Source of the DNA: Orobanche coerulescens
Taxonomy: Eukaryota > Streptophyta > Magnoliopsida > Lamiales > Orobanchaceae
Reading direction: 5' to 3'
Assembly: GCA_033398695.1 (NCBI GenBank)
Contig: CM065814.1
Coordinates: 78,758,358 to 78,822,357 of the forward strand
DNA length: 64,000 bases
Positions 21,477-33,559 of this stretch are shown here, piece after piece. Position numbers and translations under genes: made by a program. Position 1 is the first letter of the stretch; every line of letters starts with the position of its first letter. The notes under the pieces are model-generated. The model saw only the letters and a program-made list of their open reading frames with translations, ran no database searches and had not been told where the DNA came from.

Positions 21477-22890
21477 TGTTGGGAGTATGCCCTCGAATGC
21501 CACTCAGAGGATGTTGAGTGAGGGCATTGTACTTGTAATTATGTAAATCACTAATATAAGGCAATGGAAGTTTCTTTATTTACTGGTAGTTACTAGCATT
21601 CCTAACTCGTAAATATATATATAGAAACTAGTCCGTGTATTTGAGAGCAAAACGTTCCACTCCTTATTGGATAAGGGGGTCGGCACTGGAAAGGTTTATA
21701 GCTCAAATACTTAATCGTTCGCAAGTCAATGAAACTTGATTGGGTGTTAAGTTTATGTGAAGACTTGTATGACGTGTTCTTTGACATGGAGAGTGCCTGT
21801 CGAACGCTAATGGTTAGTGGGAGCACACGTTATAGGTATGATAATTGGATTAGTATACTCGAACCGACTCACCCTTGATTCGTCACAAGGATTTCACTCC
21901 GGGACAGTCAATGACGGAATCGAAAGGTTGTGATAGGTATTCGTGAACCTTCGACTTGAAGATTTAGTAGGGATGTGCTTGTGACGTCAAGATTTTCATT
22001 AGAGTAGTTCGACCCTGTAAACCGGAAGGCGGGGGTCAACCTCGACGTGCATCTTGACGGGCAGGTAACAGGTTCTATTGAATACCAAGATAGAATTCTT
22101 TCTCCCGTTAGTGAGCGGGTTATATGCCCTATGCGGTTATTGGCAGATGAGATCATAAGTCTTTGGCCAAAGCATTGGAGCTAGTTGTATTAGATACACG
22201 ACAGCTCGATGATCTCGATTTGCATTAACGCATGCATAGCGTCGAGTACAGATGGGGTTTGACTGACCGTGACCCTATAACTTGAGCGGGACATTTGGAA
22301 GAAGGGTTTATACGTATACTGGTATTCACGACAGAATGGTTCTTGAATGATCCCAATCATTCGTTCTTAGTTGGGGTACAGTGTAGGCCGCCAGGCTGGC
22401 TAGGTGGTGCTACTACTCTTTGGTTCCTCCCATTGCTGACTGAGACGGACCTACCGAGTCGCGCAATAGGATTGACGAAGGAATGAATCGAGCTTATTCT
22501 CTTATTATGAATATTAGATATTGGATATCTAATTTATTGAACATTGGATGTCTAATTAAATTTGGGACATTGGATGTCTAAATCGATTTATTGAATAAAT
22601 TGATTTTGCGGCCTAATGAATTAAATAAATTACTGCTTGATTAATTTAATTCATGAATATAATTATTTCTTGGAGAAATTAATTATGTTATTTTGTATTT
22701 TATATGTTTAATTAATTAGATTAATTAATCGATATAAATACATCGAATTGGAATCGGAGTTTATCTGTTTGGACTCACGGGAGTCCGAAACGAACCAAAC
22801 TCATTCGATTTTCATCATGGCCGCCCCCCTTCCACCTACCTTCCCATTGTCTTTTCTTTCCATTTTTTATTGGATGATAATGCAAGGAAA

Positions 22891-25282
22891 TACCCGGTGA
22901 GAGTGCTGCAACACAGCATAGGGTTGTGGTGCTTGACTTTCGAGGTAAGAGGCACTTAAGAAAGAGAAGACCACAAGTTGACCCTCGAATTAAGTGGTGG
23001 AAGCTCCACGGGGAGAGTCGACATACTTTTGTGGCTAAGATTGCTCATAGTGGTATTTGGTCTGATTGCACGGAGATGGATATAGATTCGATGTGGAACT
23101 TGTTGGAACACAACATAAAGGAAGTTGCAAAAGAAGTCCTAGGAGAATCTAAAGGAAACAGACCATCAAGTAAGGACACATCTTGGTGGAATGATGAAGT
23201 TAAGCAAGCGATAAAGACCAAACGTGAATGTTATAAGGTACTGGGTAAATGCTCGAGCGATGAGAATTATGAGAAGTACAAGAAAGCTCGAATGAAGCTA
23301 AAAAGGCAGTGCGAAATGCCCGATCAAAGGTCAATCAAGAATTATATGCAAGATTAGATACTAAAGAAGGGGAAAAAGATATCTATAAACTTGCTCGAAT
23401 GAGAGAGAAGAAGACGCGAGATATTGGAAAAGTTAAATGTGTAAAAGATACTGACCAAAAAGTTTTGGTTCAAGATAAAGAGATAAAAGAGAGATGGAGG
23501 TCATACTTTGATACCCTATTCAATGGCCATCAAGAACAAGATATTGGGAATTTAAACCTCCCCTCAAGTATGGTTAACCGAGAGTTTAAGAGAAGAATCC
23601 AAAAGGGTGAAGTGACAATTGCATTGAAGAAGATGGGGTCAAAAAGCGAAGGACCAGATGGTATACCTATTGAAATTTGGAGGTGTTTGGGGGAGAGAGG
23701 GATCGAATGGGTAACTATGCTTTTCAATAAGATTTGGAGAAGCAATAAGATGCCATCAGCATGGAGGAAAAGTATTCTCGTCCCTTTGTATAAGAACAAA
23801 GGTGATGTTCAAGATTGTTCTAATTATCGCGGAATTAAACTAATGAGTCATACCATGAAGTTGTGGGAACGAGTGATTGAACAAAGGCTCAGGAAATGTG
23901 TGAAGATAACAGAAAATCAGTTTGGATTTATGCCTGGAAGATCGACCATGGAAGCAATTTATCTTATCCGGCAGTTGATGGAACATTATCGAGATAAAAA
24001 GAAAGATCTGCATATGGTTTTTATTGATTTAGAGAAGGCATATGATAAAGTACCAAGAGAAGTCCTTTGGTGGGCCTTAGCAAAGAAGGGTGTATCGCGG
24101 AAATATATTGACATTATAAAGGACATGTATGAGGGAGCTAGTACAAGTGTACGTACTAATGTTGGGAGGACAGAAGAATTCCCTATTACGATTGGGGTGC
24201 ATCAAGGATCTGCTCTTAGTCCTTTTCTCTTTGCCATAGTCATGGACGAATTGACAAGAGAAATTCAAAATGACGTGCCGTGGTGTATGATGTTCGCAGA
24301 TGATATTGTGTTGATTGATGAAACGAAGGTTGGAGTGCAACAGAAATTGGAACTTTGGAGGGATACTTTGGAAGCTCGAGGCTTTAGGGTGGCGAAGTAA
24401 GACCGAATATATGGAGTGTAGGTTTAGCGCAGTGATAGAGAGGCGGGGATGATCACATTTGATGGGAAAGTTGTTCATGGATCCACTTTCTTTCGGTATC
24501 TTGGATCTATTATCCAAAAGGATGGAGAGCTAGATGGCGATGTGGCTCACGAGAATAAAGGCGGGGTGGTTGAAGTGGAAGAGTGCCACGGGGTTTTATG
24601 TGATCTGGCATGCCTCATAGATTAAAGGGTAAATTTTACCGCACGGCAATTAGGCTGCTTGTTATATGGCACCGAGTGTTGGGTCAGAAAAGCAGTGTCA
24701 CGTTCAAAAGATGAATGTGTCGAGATGCGTATGCTACGATGGATGTGTGGTCATACAAAAAAGGATCGGCTCAGAAATGAGGTGATCAGAGAGAAGGTAA
24801 GAGTTGCGTCTATAGAAGACAAGATGATGGAGAATCGATTACGATGGTTTGGTCATGTGAGAAGAAGACCTATTGATGCCCCAGTGAGGAGGCTAGAAAG
24901 TTGGGGAGCAAGTAATGTTGTGAAAGGTAGAGGAAGACCCAAGAAAACTTGGATAAAGATGATTGAAAATGATATGCGGTTTCTTGGAATTGGAGAAAGT
25001 ATGGCGATGGAGAGGCAAATGTGGCGGGAAAGAATACGGATGGTGGATGGAGTCTGATTCTTTTTTTTTTTTTTTAATTCCTATTTTCTTTTATTTCATG
25101 TTATCTTTTTTTTTTTTTTTCATTCATTCTCTTTTTTTATTTGCTTTTTTCTCTACTTTTTCCCTCTTTTTTCCCTTTATGTTATTTATGTAACAATTAT
25201 TGACGGTTTCAAAGTTTGATTCATGTTAGCCGACCCCAAATCATTTTGGGACTAAGGCTTAGATGTTGTTGTTGTTGTTGTT
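22891..25282 (+). mobile_element. RTE-type LINE, 5'-truncated
   Basis: A 16-bp target duplication (TGATAATGCAAGGAAA) flanks it at 22875-22890 and 25282-25297. It starts just after the endonuclease domain, so most of that domain is missing. The 3' tail is the (TTG)n typical of plant RTE elements, preceded by CCGACCCCAAATCATTTTGG. T-rich tracts at 25062-25160 lie in the 3' untranslated part. Confidence 0.93.
22893..25057 (+). pseudogene. RTE LINE reverse transcriptase, three frames
   Basis: The protein copies the LINE RNA at the target. Piece 1 (to 23357) is the linker after endonuclease (HRVVVLDFRGKRHLRKR, VLGESKGNRPSSKD). Piece 2 (23309-24400) carries the polymerase: GPDGIPIEIWRCLG, NYRGIKLMSHTMKLWERV, ENQFGFMPGRST, FIDLEKAYDKVPRE, VHQGSALSPFLF and the catalytic FADD at about 24295. 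Frameshifts follow 24400. The C-terminal part (24659-25057) has the RTE signature [26 protein letters not shown] and GRGRPKKTW. Not functional. Confidence 0.93.
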
Positions 25283-25415
25283 GATAATGCAAGGAAAAGG
25301 ACTTGTGGGGCATTTTTCTCATGTGAATGAGTTGTAACATGTGGAAGGAGAATATAGATAAGAAGACTTCAATCTCTCACACACAATTCATTGGTTTCAA
25401 CTGTGAGATAAAGTG

Positions 25416-25457
<42 letters not shown>

Positions 25458-25932
25458 GAGAGAAAGGCTTTTCCAAGTCTTATTCATCTTCATCACAAGT
25501 TCTTGGTTTTTCCTTGGAGACAACATCATGACATAAATGAGAGATGGTGAGTTATACACTTAGAGTGTTATAATCTCAATCAAAAGCTTCATCACCTAGA
25601 TCTAGCCGTGTCCTTGGAGGATAGCAAGGTGTTGTCATTCCGTTCGTTTTTCCGGCGCATGGTAAGTAGAGACGCGGTGCTTTCGGCGTTGGATCGTTCA
25701 AGGGCTTGAAGCGGAATAGATTCGTAGAGATCTAGCAAAGCTTGGGGAATATCTCAAGAGAAGGTTATCCATCTAATCAACGGACTACAAGAGTGAGTTT
25801 CTATATCTCTTGTTATTCGTTTTAATATTCGTATATACATAGCTAGATCGATCCTCGTAGGGATTCGGATCGAATTAATTTTCGTTTTACCGCTTCCGCT
25901 GGGCCTTCGATTTAGGCACTGAATCCCAACAG

Positions 25933-25944
25933 TGGTATCAGAGC
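25933..25944 (+). other. Primer-binding site of copia B, initiator-Met tRNA
   Basis: TGGTATCAGAGC, one base after the LTR. Confidence 0.93.
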
Positions 25945-27694
25945 ATAGGTCTTGCGATCATATATACGATATTGGCATTTGGAATGCTCGATTGGATGGT
26001 GAATGATTTGGAATCATTTTAGTCATAATCGTGGTATATGTTTTTCGTTCGTAATAATTGTATTTTTCGTAAGTTTATGTCTAAATATAAATCTTAAATT
26101 TCTGGGAAATATGATTTATATTGAAGATATGAAAGTCGGAAAATATTGATATTGGATATCCGGTCGAAAATCTAGCCCCGAATCGTCGTCGGGCGACTTT
26201 TTGGTCAAAAGGTGCATTCTGGCCGAGAATGATTCGACCGTGTCCTGGGTGACTCGGTCGTGTCCGGTAGTCTGGCCAGCCCACTGCCAGGCAGACCCGA
26301 CCGTGTCAGGCGACACGGGCCATGTCTGACCGGCAACTTTTGGAAGTGACTCGACCGTGTCAGGCGAAACGGCCGAGTCTGGCAGGAAGGTCTAGGACAC
26401 TGCCAGCATGACCCAACCGTTCCATTCGGCACGGGCCGTGTCCGGCCGGCAGACTGCCGGCAGTGACTCGGCCATGGCAGGCCATTTTCGCCCCGGCTCG
26501 ATTTTTTCGTGTATTCTTGAAAATTAATCTCCCTCATGTTAAATTGGATTTAATATGATTAAAATGATTTATGATATTTCATTTTATAAGGGAAATTTAA
26601 TTAATTGGAATATTTATGGTCGACCGAATTATTTTGAACATTATCATATTACCGATTGTGTGAATCGATTGGATCGGTTCGTATTGTTGATTGGATCAAT
26701 GTATCTCTACGCTTTTCATTTATATAGTATTTATTGGATGAATACTTTTGAATGGGGATGTGGTTCGTGGACTTAGTTTTGAATCGTTCGTTTTATTCGA
26801 TTGGGTTGTAAAGGCCATTTTAAGCTTATTTATTTTACTAGAAATGTTTGTATCTAGGATGCAATTTTCGATGTAAAATTTATATGTAATGACGAAGACC
26901 GGAGGAAGATCCGTTTCGAGAAAACGAAGATTCAAGATGAAGACTTGTAATTAGATTACGGAGTTTTTGTTTTCTAGGAACGGTCCATGAACCACATGTT
27001 GGTAGCAACTAGGTTGTGAATGGTCGTTTCATATTGTATGAATGCCACAAATGCACTTAAATGGATTAATGTGCAAAGTGTAACGTTAATCGCGAAAATT
27101 CTCCCACGACAAATTATTAAGTTTATAAGGTTTCAAGGTTTTCCTTCCCTCCATCGAGCTCTCGGGAAATTGAAATCCAAACCGGATGTGCTATGCTTTC
27201 GAGTTATCGGGGTAGTCGTTCGGAGAGGATGGATAAATTACTGGGAGCGCATTGGATGCCTTCGGTTGGAGCAAATTTTATCCCTAGAAACCTGATAGGT
27301 TGTCGGATAAGATTTAATTGTGAAACTGATTTGCGCCGATGGTATAAGCTTAACTTGTTCACGAACCATAGAAATCGTATAGGTTGAGGGGAGTGAACAA
27401 AGGGAAAAAGAAGATCGAATCATCCATTAGATGGGTTGGTGTTGGACACCACTTTATGAAAATTAATAGACTACAAACCTGTTCGGTTGCCCTCTATTAA
27501 GATTTATAAAGAACTCGATCACCACTATGAAGGAGAGCGACGATACGTCCGGATTTCACATGGGAGTGTTTTGTTCCGATAAAAATAGTGGGACTGGGTA
27601 ACAAGAATAGAAAAGACCTTAATTCTATACTCAGAACATAATATAACGAGTCACTAATTAATCTGTCGTACTTAATGCAGACATAACTCTCAAT
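25945..27694 (+). other. Long untranslated leader of copia B
   Basis: About 1750 bp lie between the primer site and gag with no convincing ORF. It is AT-rich apart from a GC-rich block with repeated inverted motifs at 26231-26483. Small ORFs (26555-26776, 27020-27295) show no family features. Confidence 0.7.
26231..26483. repeat. Series of imperfect hairpins in the copia B leader
   Basis: Five units starting GA(C/T)(C/T)CGACCGTGTC or a variant occur at 26231, 26294, 26348, 26410 and 26465. In most the second half is an inverted form such as ACGGCCGAGTC, so that GACTCGACCGT and ACGGCCGAGTC can pair around a loop of about ten bases. Spacing is 54-63 bp. Confidence 0.75.
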
Positions 27695-28633
27695 ATGACA
27701 ATGAATCCACTCGCAATTCTACTCGAGAAGAACACCCTGATTGGACCTAACTTTGTGGACTGGCTCCGCAATCTGATGATTGTCCTCAGTATAGAGGCAC
27801 TGGGATACGTCTTGGAGACGGACATTCCGGCGCCTCCTGTGCGGACCAGAGCCAATCAGGAAGAGATCGAAAACCACAAAAAGTGGGTTAAGAATAACGT
27901 GAAAGTGCGTGCTTATATGATGGCTTCCATGTCTAATGAGCTTCAGAGAACTCATGAGAAAATGACTTCTGCTAGGCAGATTCTATCTCACTTAACCGAA
28001 CTTTATGGTGAGCACAGCAGAACTGCTAGATATGAGATATCCAAGCAACTGTTCGGTGCAAGGGTGAAGGAAGGTGAGAAGGTTGGGGAACACGTCCTCA
28101 AAATGATATCCATGATAGAGAGATTGGAGGCTCTTGATTTTAAAATGGATACTTCTCTCCAAACCGACCTTATCCTTCAGTCTCTCCCTGATTCCTTCTC
28201 AAAGTTTGTTATGAACTTCAACTGCAATGAGATTGCGTGTAACTTAGCTGGGCTAATGAACAAACTGGTGACCGCTGAGTCTTAGATGAAGACTCCGCGG
28301 ATAAAGGAATCTGCCCTTGTGATTTCTTCTGGACCTCGGAGGTCTAAGAATAAGAAGAAAAAGACCAAGAAGTAGACTGGACCACAAGTTAAGGACCTTA
28401 AGGGAAAGGGCAAGGCCCCGATGCTTCCAAAAGGTAATAAGAAGAAGGATGCTTGTCTCAAGTGCGGTGAGTTGGGCCACTGGGCAAGAGACTGTCCGAT
28501 TCTTCATGGCGCTTCAGGTGCAGAACTTTTAGTTTTGGAAACAAATTGTTCTGCTACTGTATTTTCTACTTCCTGGATACTGGATTCTGGTGCTAGTTCT
28601 CATATTTGTACCGTGAATCAGGATCTGGAATAA
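27695..28633 (+). pseudogene. gag and start of protease, copia B
   Basis: All in one frame but with TAG at about 28283, TAG at 28373 and TAA at 28631. The gag part (LLEKNTLIGPNFVDWLRN, LFGARVKEGEKVGEHVLKM) is of the plant copia type. The zinc knuckle CLKCGELGHWARDC lies at 28454-28495. The protease active site WILDSGASSHIC follows at about 28576-28611. The unbroken frame across three stops suggests point decay after insertion. Confidence 0.88.
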
Positions 28634-31157
28634 AGTAGGAAGCTTGGAGCTGGAGAAGTTATGATCACAGTTGGAAACGGGAATAGTGTCGAGGCAACCG
28701 ACATATGATCACTTCTTTTGGGTTTAGAATCCGGCTTTGTTTTGACTTTAGAAGATGTACTTGTTTTGCCCAAGGGGCACAAAAACATTGTATTCATTTC
28801 GGTCATGGACCGAAAAGGCTTTTCATTTTTCATTGGTGATGGTTCCTGCAAAATTTATTTCAGAAATAAACAAGTGGGCACTGCTACATTGTTAAATGGA
28901 TTGTATCATCTAAATCTCAACAACAAAGTAGATGTAAATAATATGACTAGAAAACGTGGTAGGGATAAAACCAATCAAGTTTTGAAATGGCATATTAGAC
29001 TTGGTCATGTTGGTCAGACCAAGGTTTACAAGATGGAAAAAGATGGACTTATGGGTCCATTGGGATTAGATCCCTTTCCTACTTGTGAATCTTGCCTTAA
29101 AGGCAAAATGACTAAGTCCCCCTTCACATGGACTTTTGAAAGAGCCGCTGATAATCTGGGATTAATCCATACCGACGTATGTGGTGCTTTGGAAGTAGCA
29201 CGTGACGGATATCAGTACTTCATTACGTTTACAGATGATCATACTAGGTATGGTTGTGTATACTTAATGAAACATAAATCCGAGACCTTTGAGAAATTCC
29301 AGGAATTTAAGGCCCTAGTCGAGAAACAAACTGGTAATCATATCAAAGCACTTCGGTCAGACCGAGGTGGCGAGTATATGAGTACGGAGTTTGACGAGTT
29401 CCTTAAGGAACATGGAATAGTATCACAACTAACACCTCCAGGTACTCCTCAGTTAAATGGTGTGTCAGAAAGAAGGAACCGAACCTTGTTGAACATGGTC
29501 CATTCCATGCTAGGCTATACTGACTTACCGATTTATCTGTGGGGTATACACTCCTGACTACTGTATATATCTTGAACAGATGTCCTTCCGAATCCATTCC
29601 TAAAACTACACATGAGATGTGGGAGGGCAGGAAACCAAGTCTTAATCATATTAGAATTTGGGGATGTCCCGCCTATGTCAAGAAGAATAAGGGTGGAGAA
29701 GTTGGATGCTAGGTCCGCGAAGGGACGTTTCATTGGAATCCCATCTGGGACGATGGGTTATCTATTCTATATGCCCAAAGATCGAAAGATCGTTGTTGCT
29801 TTACAAGCACACTTCCTGGAAGATGAGTTCATCTAGGAAGGCGGGGCAGGTAGAAGTATTTCTTTGGAAGAATACAATGAAACTCCTAAGGAGACACCTG
29901 TGCAAGAAAAATGGAACCGAACCTTCTATAGCACAAGTACAACCACCTCGTAGGTCAAGTAGGGTGTCTCAATTACCTGAGAGGTATAGTTTTATGCACT
30001 TGGAGGAACTTGGTTTCCTCGAGGTTCTAAGTGATAAACAAGAGACCGACCCGCGACCAATAACCTAGCAATGGTGGATGTAGACTCCATGAAATGTACT
30101 GTAGCAGTCTTCATGTAGTTGGGACCTTCATTTTGACGAGACAGTCAAAGAGTTTGACTTTGTGCACAATGAAGAAGAATCTTGTGTATACAAGAGGGTT
30201 AGTGGGAGCAAGATCACATTCTTAATACTATATGTAGATGACATTCTACTAATATGAAATGATGTGGGAATACTCAGTTCTGTGAAAGCTTGGCTTTCGA
30301 GTAATTTCTCCATGAAAGACTTGGGAGAAGAAACCTATATTCTTGGGATTCGATTCTACTGGGATAGATCGAAGAGAATGATAAGTTTTTCCCAAGCCCT
30401 CTATATAGATTAGATCTTAGAGAGGGTTCCTTCCGATGCGACATGGAATAAAACTCACCTTGAAGATGTGTCCTCATAGTGAGGAACAATGAAAGGAAAT
30501 GAGTTATATACCATATAATTCGGCAGTGGGTAGCCTTACATATGCTTTATTGTGTACAAGACCTGACATTGCGCATGCTGGGAGCGTGGTAAGTAGGTTT
30601 TGGGCTAACCCAGTTCGGGAACATTAGACCGCCATAAAGAACATTCTCAAGTACTTTAGAAGGACTAGAGATCTGGTTTTTATATATGGTGGTGGAGAAC
30701 TGAATGTGATGGGATTCACTGTATTGGACTTCCAAGGACAATGACGATTCTATGTCTACTTCTGGCTACATTTACTCTTAATGGAGGAGCAGTATCATGG
30801 CATAGTGCCAAGTATAGCGCGACTGCTAATACCACCTGTTAGGCTGAGTATAAAGCGGCCTCGGAGGCCTCCAAAGGAAAAATTTATAAGTTACTGGGTA
30901 AACTTCACGTGACACCTTGTGCTGCACTGCCAGAGCGGTAGCACAGGCCTAGGAGCCGAGGTTTCACAACAGTGCCAAATATATTGAGAGAGAGTATCAT
31001 CTCGTAAGAGAATTTGTTCGCAAAGAGATACATTGTGCTGCATAGAGTAGAGTCAGACGACTACGTCACTGATCCATTGACCAAGCCACTTTCTCAGATT
31101 AGCTTAGAGCGTCATCTGGATAACATGGGTTTTAGATACCACAGTGTGTGGCATTGA
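28634..31157 (+). pseudogene. pol of copia B: integrase, deleted reverse transcriptase, RNase H
   Basis: The integrase is well preserved at 28718-29557: zinc-binding HIRLGHV ... CESC, then the three catalytic acids in [18 protein letters not shown] and NGVSERRNRT. A stop at 29557 and frameshifts follow. After the linker (RRSSRVSQLPERYSFMHLEELG) the reading jumps near 30060-30125 to SWDLHFDETVKEFDFV, so about 150 residues of reverse transcriptase are gone. YVDD remains near 30230. RNase H is badly broken (30700-31130). Confidence 0.88.
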
Positions 31158-31162
31158 GTGCA

Positions 31163-31173
31163 AGTGGGAGATT
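31163..31173 (+). other. Polypurine tract of copia B
   Basis: AAGTGGGAGAT abuts the 3' LTR; the same tract precedes the copia A LTR. Confidence 0.8.
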
Positions 31174-33043
31174 GTTGGGAGTATGCCCTCGAATGCCACT
31201 CAGAGGATGTTGAGTGAGGGAATTGTACTTGTAATTATGTAAATCACTAATATAAGGGGGTCGGCACTAGAAAGGTTTATAGCTCAAATACTTAATCGTT
31301 CGCAAGTCAATGAAACTTGACTGGGCGTTAAGTTTATGTGAAGACTTGTATGACGTGTTCTTTGACATGGAGATTGCCTGTCGAACGCTAATGGTTAGTG
31401 GGAGCACACGTTATAGGTATGCTAATTGGATTAGTATACTCGAACCGACTCACCCTCGATTCGTCACACGAATTTCACTCTGGGACAGTCAATGACGGAA
31501 TGGAAAGGTTGTGATAGGTATTCGTGAACCTTCGACTTGAGGATTTAGTAGGGATGTGCTTGTGACGTCAAGATTTTCATTAGAGTAGTTCGACCCTGTA
31601 AACCGGAAGGCGGGGGTCAACCTCGACGTGCATCTTGACGGGCAAGTAACAGGTTATACTGAATACCAAGATAGAATTCTTTCTCCCGTTAGTGAGCGCG
31701 TTATATGTCCTATGCGGTTATTAGCAGATGAGATCATAAGTCTTTGGCCAAATCATTGGAGCTAGTTGTATTAGATACACGACAGCTCGATGATCTCGAT
31801 TTGCATTAACGCATGCATAGCGTCGAGTACAGATGGGGTTTGACTGACCATGACCCTATAACTTGATCGGGACATTTGGAAGAAGGGTTTATACGTATAC
31901 TGGTATTCACGACAGAATGGTTCTTGAATGATCCCAATCATTCGTTCTCAGTTGGGGTACAGTGTAGGCCGCCAGGCTGGCTAGGTGGTGCTACTACTCT
32001 TTGGTTCCTCCCATTGCTGACTGAGACGGACCTACCGAGTCGCGCAATAGGATTGACGACGGAATGAATCGAGCTTATTCTCTCATTATGAATATTATAT
32101 ATTGGATGTCTAATTAAATTTGGGACATTGGATGTCTAAATCGATTTATTGAATAAATTGATTTACGGCCTAATGAATTAAATAAATTACTGGGTGATTA
32201 ATTTAATTCATGAATATAATTATTTCTTAGAGAAATTAATTATGTTATTTTTTATTTGATATCTATAATTAATTAGATTAATTAATCGATATAAATACAT
32301 CGAATCAGAATCGGAGTTTATCTGTTTGGACTCACGGGAGTCCGGAACGAACCAAACTCATTCGATTTTCATCATGACCGCCCCCCCTTCCACCTACCTT
32401 CCCATTGTCTTTTCTTTCCATTTTTTATTGGATGATAATGCAAGGAAAAGGACTTGTGGGGCATTTTTCTCATGTGAATGAGTTGTAACATGTGGAAGGA
32501 GAATATAGATAAGAAGACTTCAATCTCTCAAACACAATTCATTGGTTTCAATCGTGAGATAAAGTGTAGAGAGAGAGAGAGGCTTTTCCAAGTCTTCTTC
32601 ATCTTCATCACAAGTTGGTTTTTCCTTGGAGAAAACATCAAGACATAAATGAGAGATGGTGAGTTATACACTTAGAGTGTTATAATCTCAATCAAAAGCT
32701 TCATCACCTACCTCTAGCCGTGTCCTTGGAGGATAGCAAGGTGTTGTCATTCCGTTCGTTTTTCCGGCACATGGCAAGTAGAGACGCGGTGCTTTCGGCG
32801 TTGGATCGTTCAAGGGCTTGAAGCGGAATAGATTCGTAGAGATCTAGCAAAGCTTGGGGAATAGCTCAAGAGAAGGTTATCCATCTAATCAACGGACTAC
32901 AAGGGTGAGTTTCTATATCTCTTGTTATTCATTTTGATATTCATATATACGTAGCTCGATCGATCCTCGTAGGGATTCGGATCGAATTAATTTTCGTTTT
33001 ACCGCTTCCGCTGGGCCTTCGATTTAGGCACCGAATCCCAACA
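31174..33043 (+). repeat. 3' LTR of copia B (1870 bp)
   Basis: TG...CA ends, TATA box at 32290-32297. It lacks the 115 bp present in the 5' LTR between two ATAAGG repeats. The ORFs at 31310 and 31876 are LTR sequence, also seen in the 5' LTR. Confidence 0.95.
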
Positions 33044-33077
33044 CAATATTCATCTCTGGATAATATTTTGGGTAACA

Positions 33078-33559
33078 GCACTAAAGAAAGCCTATGATAC
33101 TATTAACTGGAACTTTCTGAGATCTGTACTTGAGGGCTTTGGTTTTGATAGTTGGTTCATCCATCTCATTATGACCTGTGTCTCTACAACGAAGTTTTCT
33201 TTTTGTGTAAATGGTGTTCTTGAAGGGGATTTGCCTGGTAGACAATGTTTAAGGCAGGGAGACCCGCTTTCTCCCTACCTGTTTGTTCTATGCATGGAAT
33301 ATATGACTAGGATGTTGCATAAAGCTGTTTCAAATCAGCCTCGTTTTAAATATCATCCCAAATGAAGCAGAATTGGTCTAACACATCTATAATTTGCAGA
33401 TGATTTGTTACTCTTTTGCATGGGAGATACAAATTCTTTGTAGGTGCTGAAACAAGCCATGGACAATTTCTCACAAGTGTATGGCTTGCAGATAAATCAA
33501 ACCAAGAGTTCTATTTTTCTTGCTGGTGTCTCCAGAGATGTAAAGGCAGAATTGCTAAG
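33078..33559 (+). pseudogene. L1 reverse transcriptase, middle part
   Basis: ALKKAYDTINWNFL (the polymerase motif A region), then CVNGVLEGDLPGRQCLRQGDPLSPYLF and, after a stop, FADDLLLF (catalytic motif, about 33397), then QAMDNFSQVYGLQINQTKSSIF. At least two stops interrupt it. It was cut by gypsy element 3 after GCTAAG. Confidence 0.88.
33555..33559. repeat. Target-site duplication CTAAG, left copy
   Basis: Repeated at 41366-41370. The two halves of the L1 coding sequence rejoin across it. Confidence 0.93.

Larger units (their letters stand above)
21477..25931 (+). repeat. 5' LTR of copia B, split by a LINE at 22891-25282
   Basis: Parts 21477-22890 and 25283-25931 together match 31174-33043. 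TATA box at 22733-22740. A (GA)n stretch at about 25424-25462 is longer than in the 3' LTR (about 32568-32580). It has a 115-bp segment that the 3' LTR lacks. Confidence 0.93.
21477..33043 (+). mobile_element. Copia B, Ty1/copia element with both LTRs
   Basis: The LTR ends are TGTTGGGA and TCCCAACA, an 8-bp perfect inverted pair. The target duplication CAATA occurs at 21472-21476 and 33044-33048. It has an initiator-Met primer site, a long leader, gag, integrase, a deleted reverse transcriptase and RNase H. Stops and frameshifts run through the coding part, and an RTE LINE sits in the 5' LTR. Its reverse transcriptase deletion resembles that of copia A, so it was probably mobilised by a complete relative. 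Confidence 0.93.
17736..33077 (+). mobile_element. Tat-type Ty3/gypsy element, 3' part only, interrupted by copia B
   Basis: An antisense ORF lies upstream of a polypurine tract and an LTR. This layout is known in the Tat lineage of plant gypsy elements. Gag-pol and the 5' LTR are missing: the left edge at about 17735 falls beside the copia A LTR and is not an element end. The LTR right end at 33077 (GGGTAACA) is inferred from the TGTT/AACA ends, and the flank is L1 sequence. Copia B occupies 21477-33043. Confidence 0.72.
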
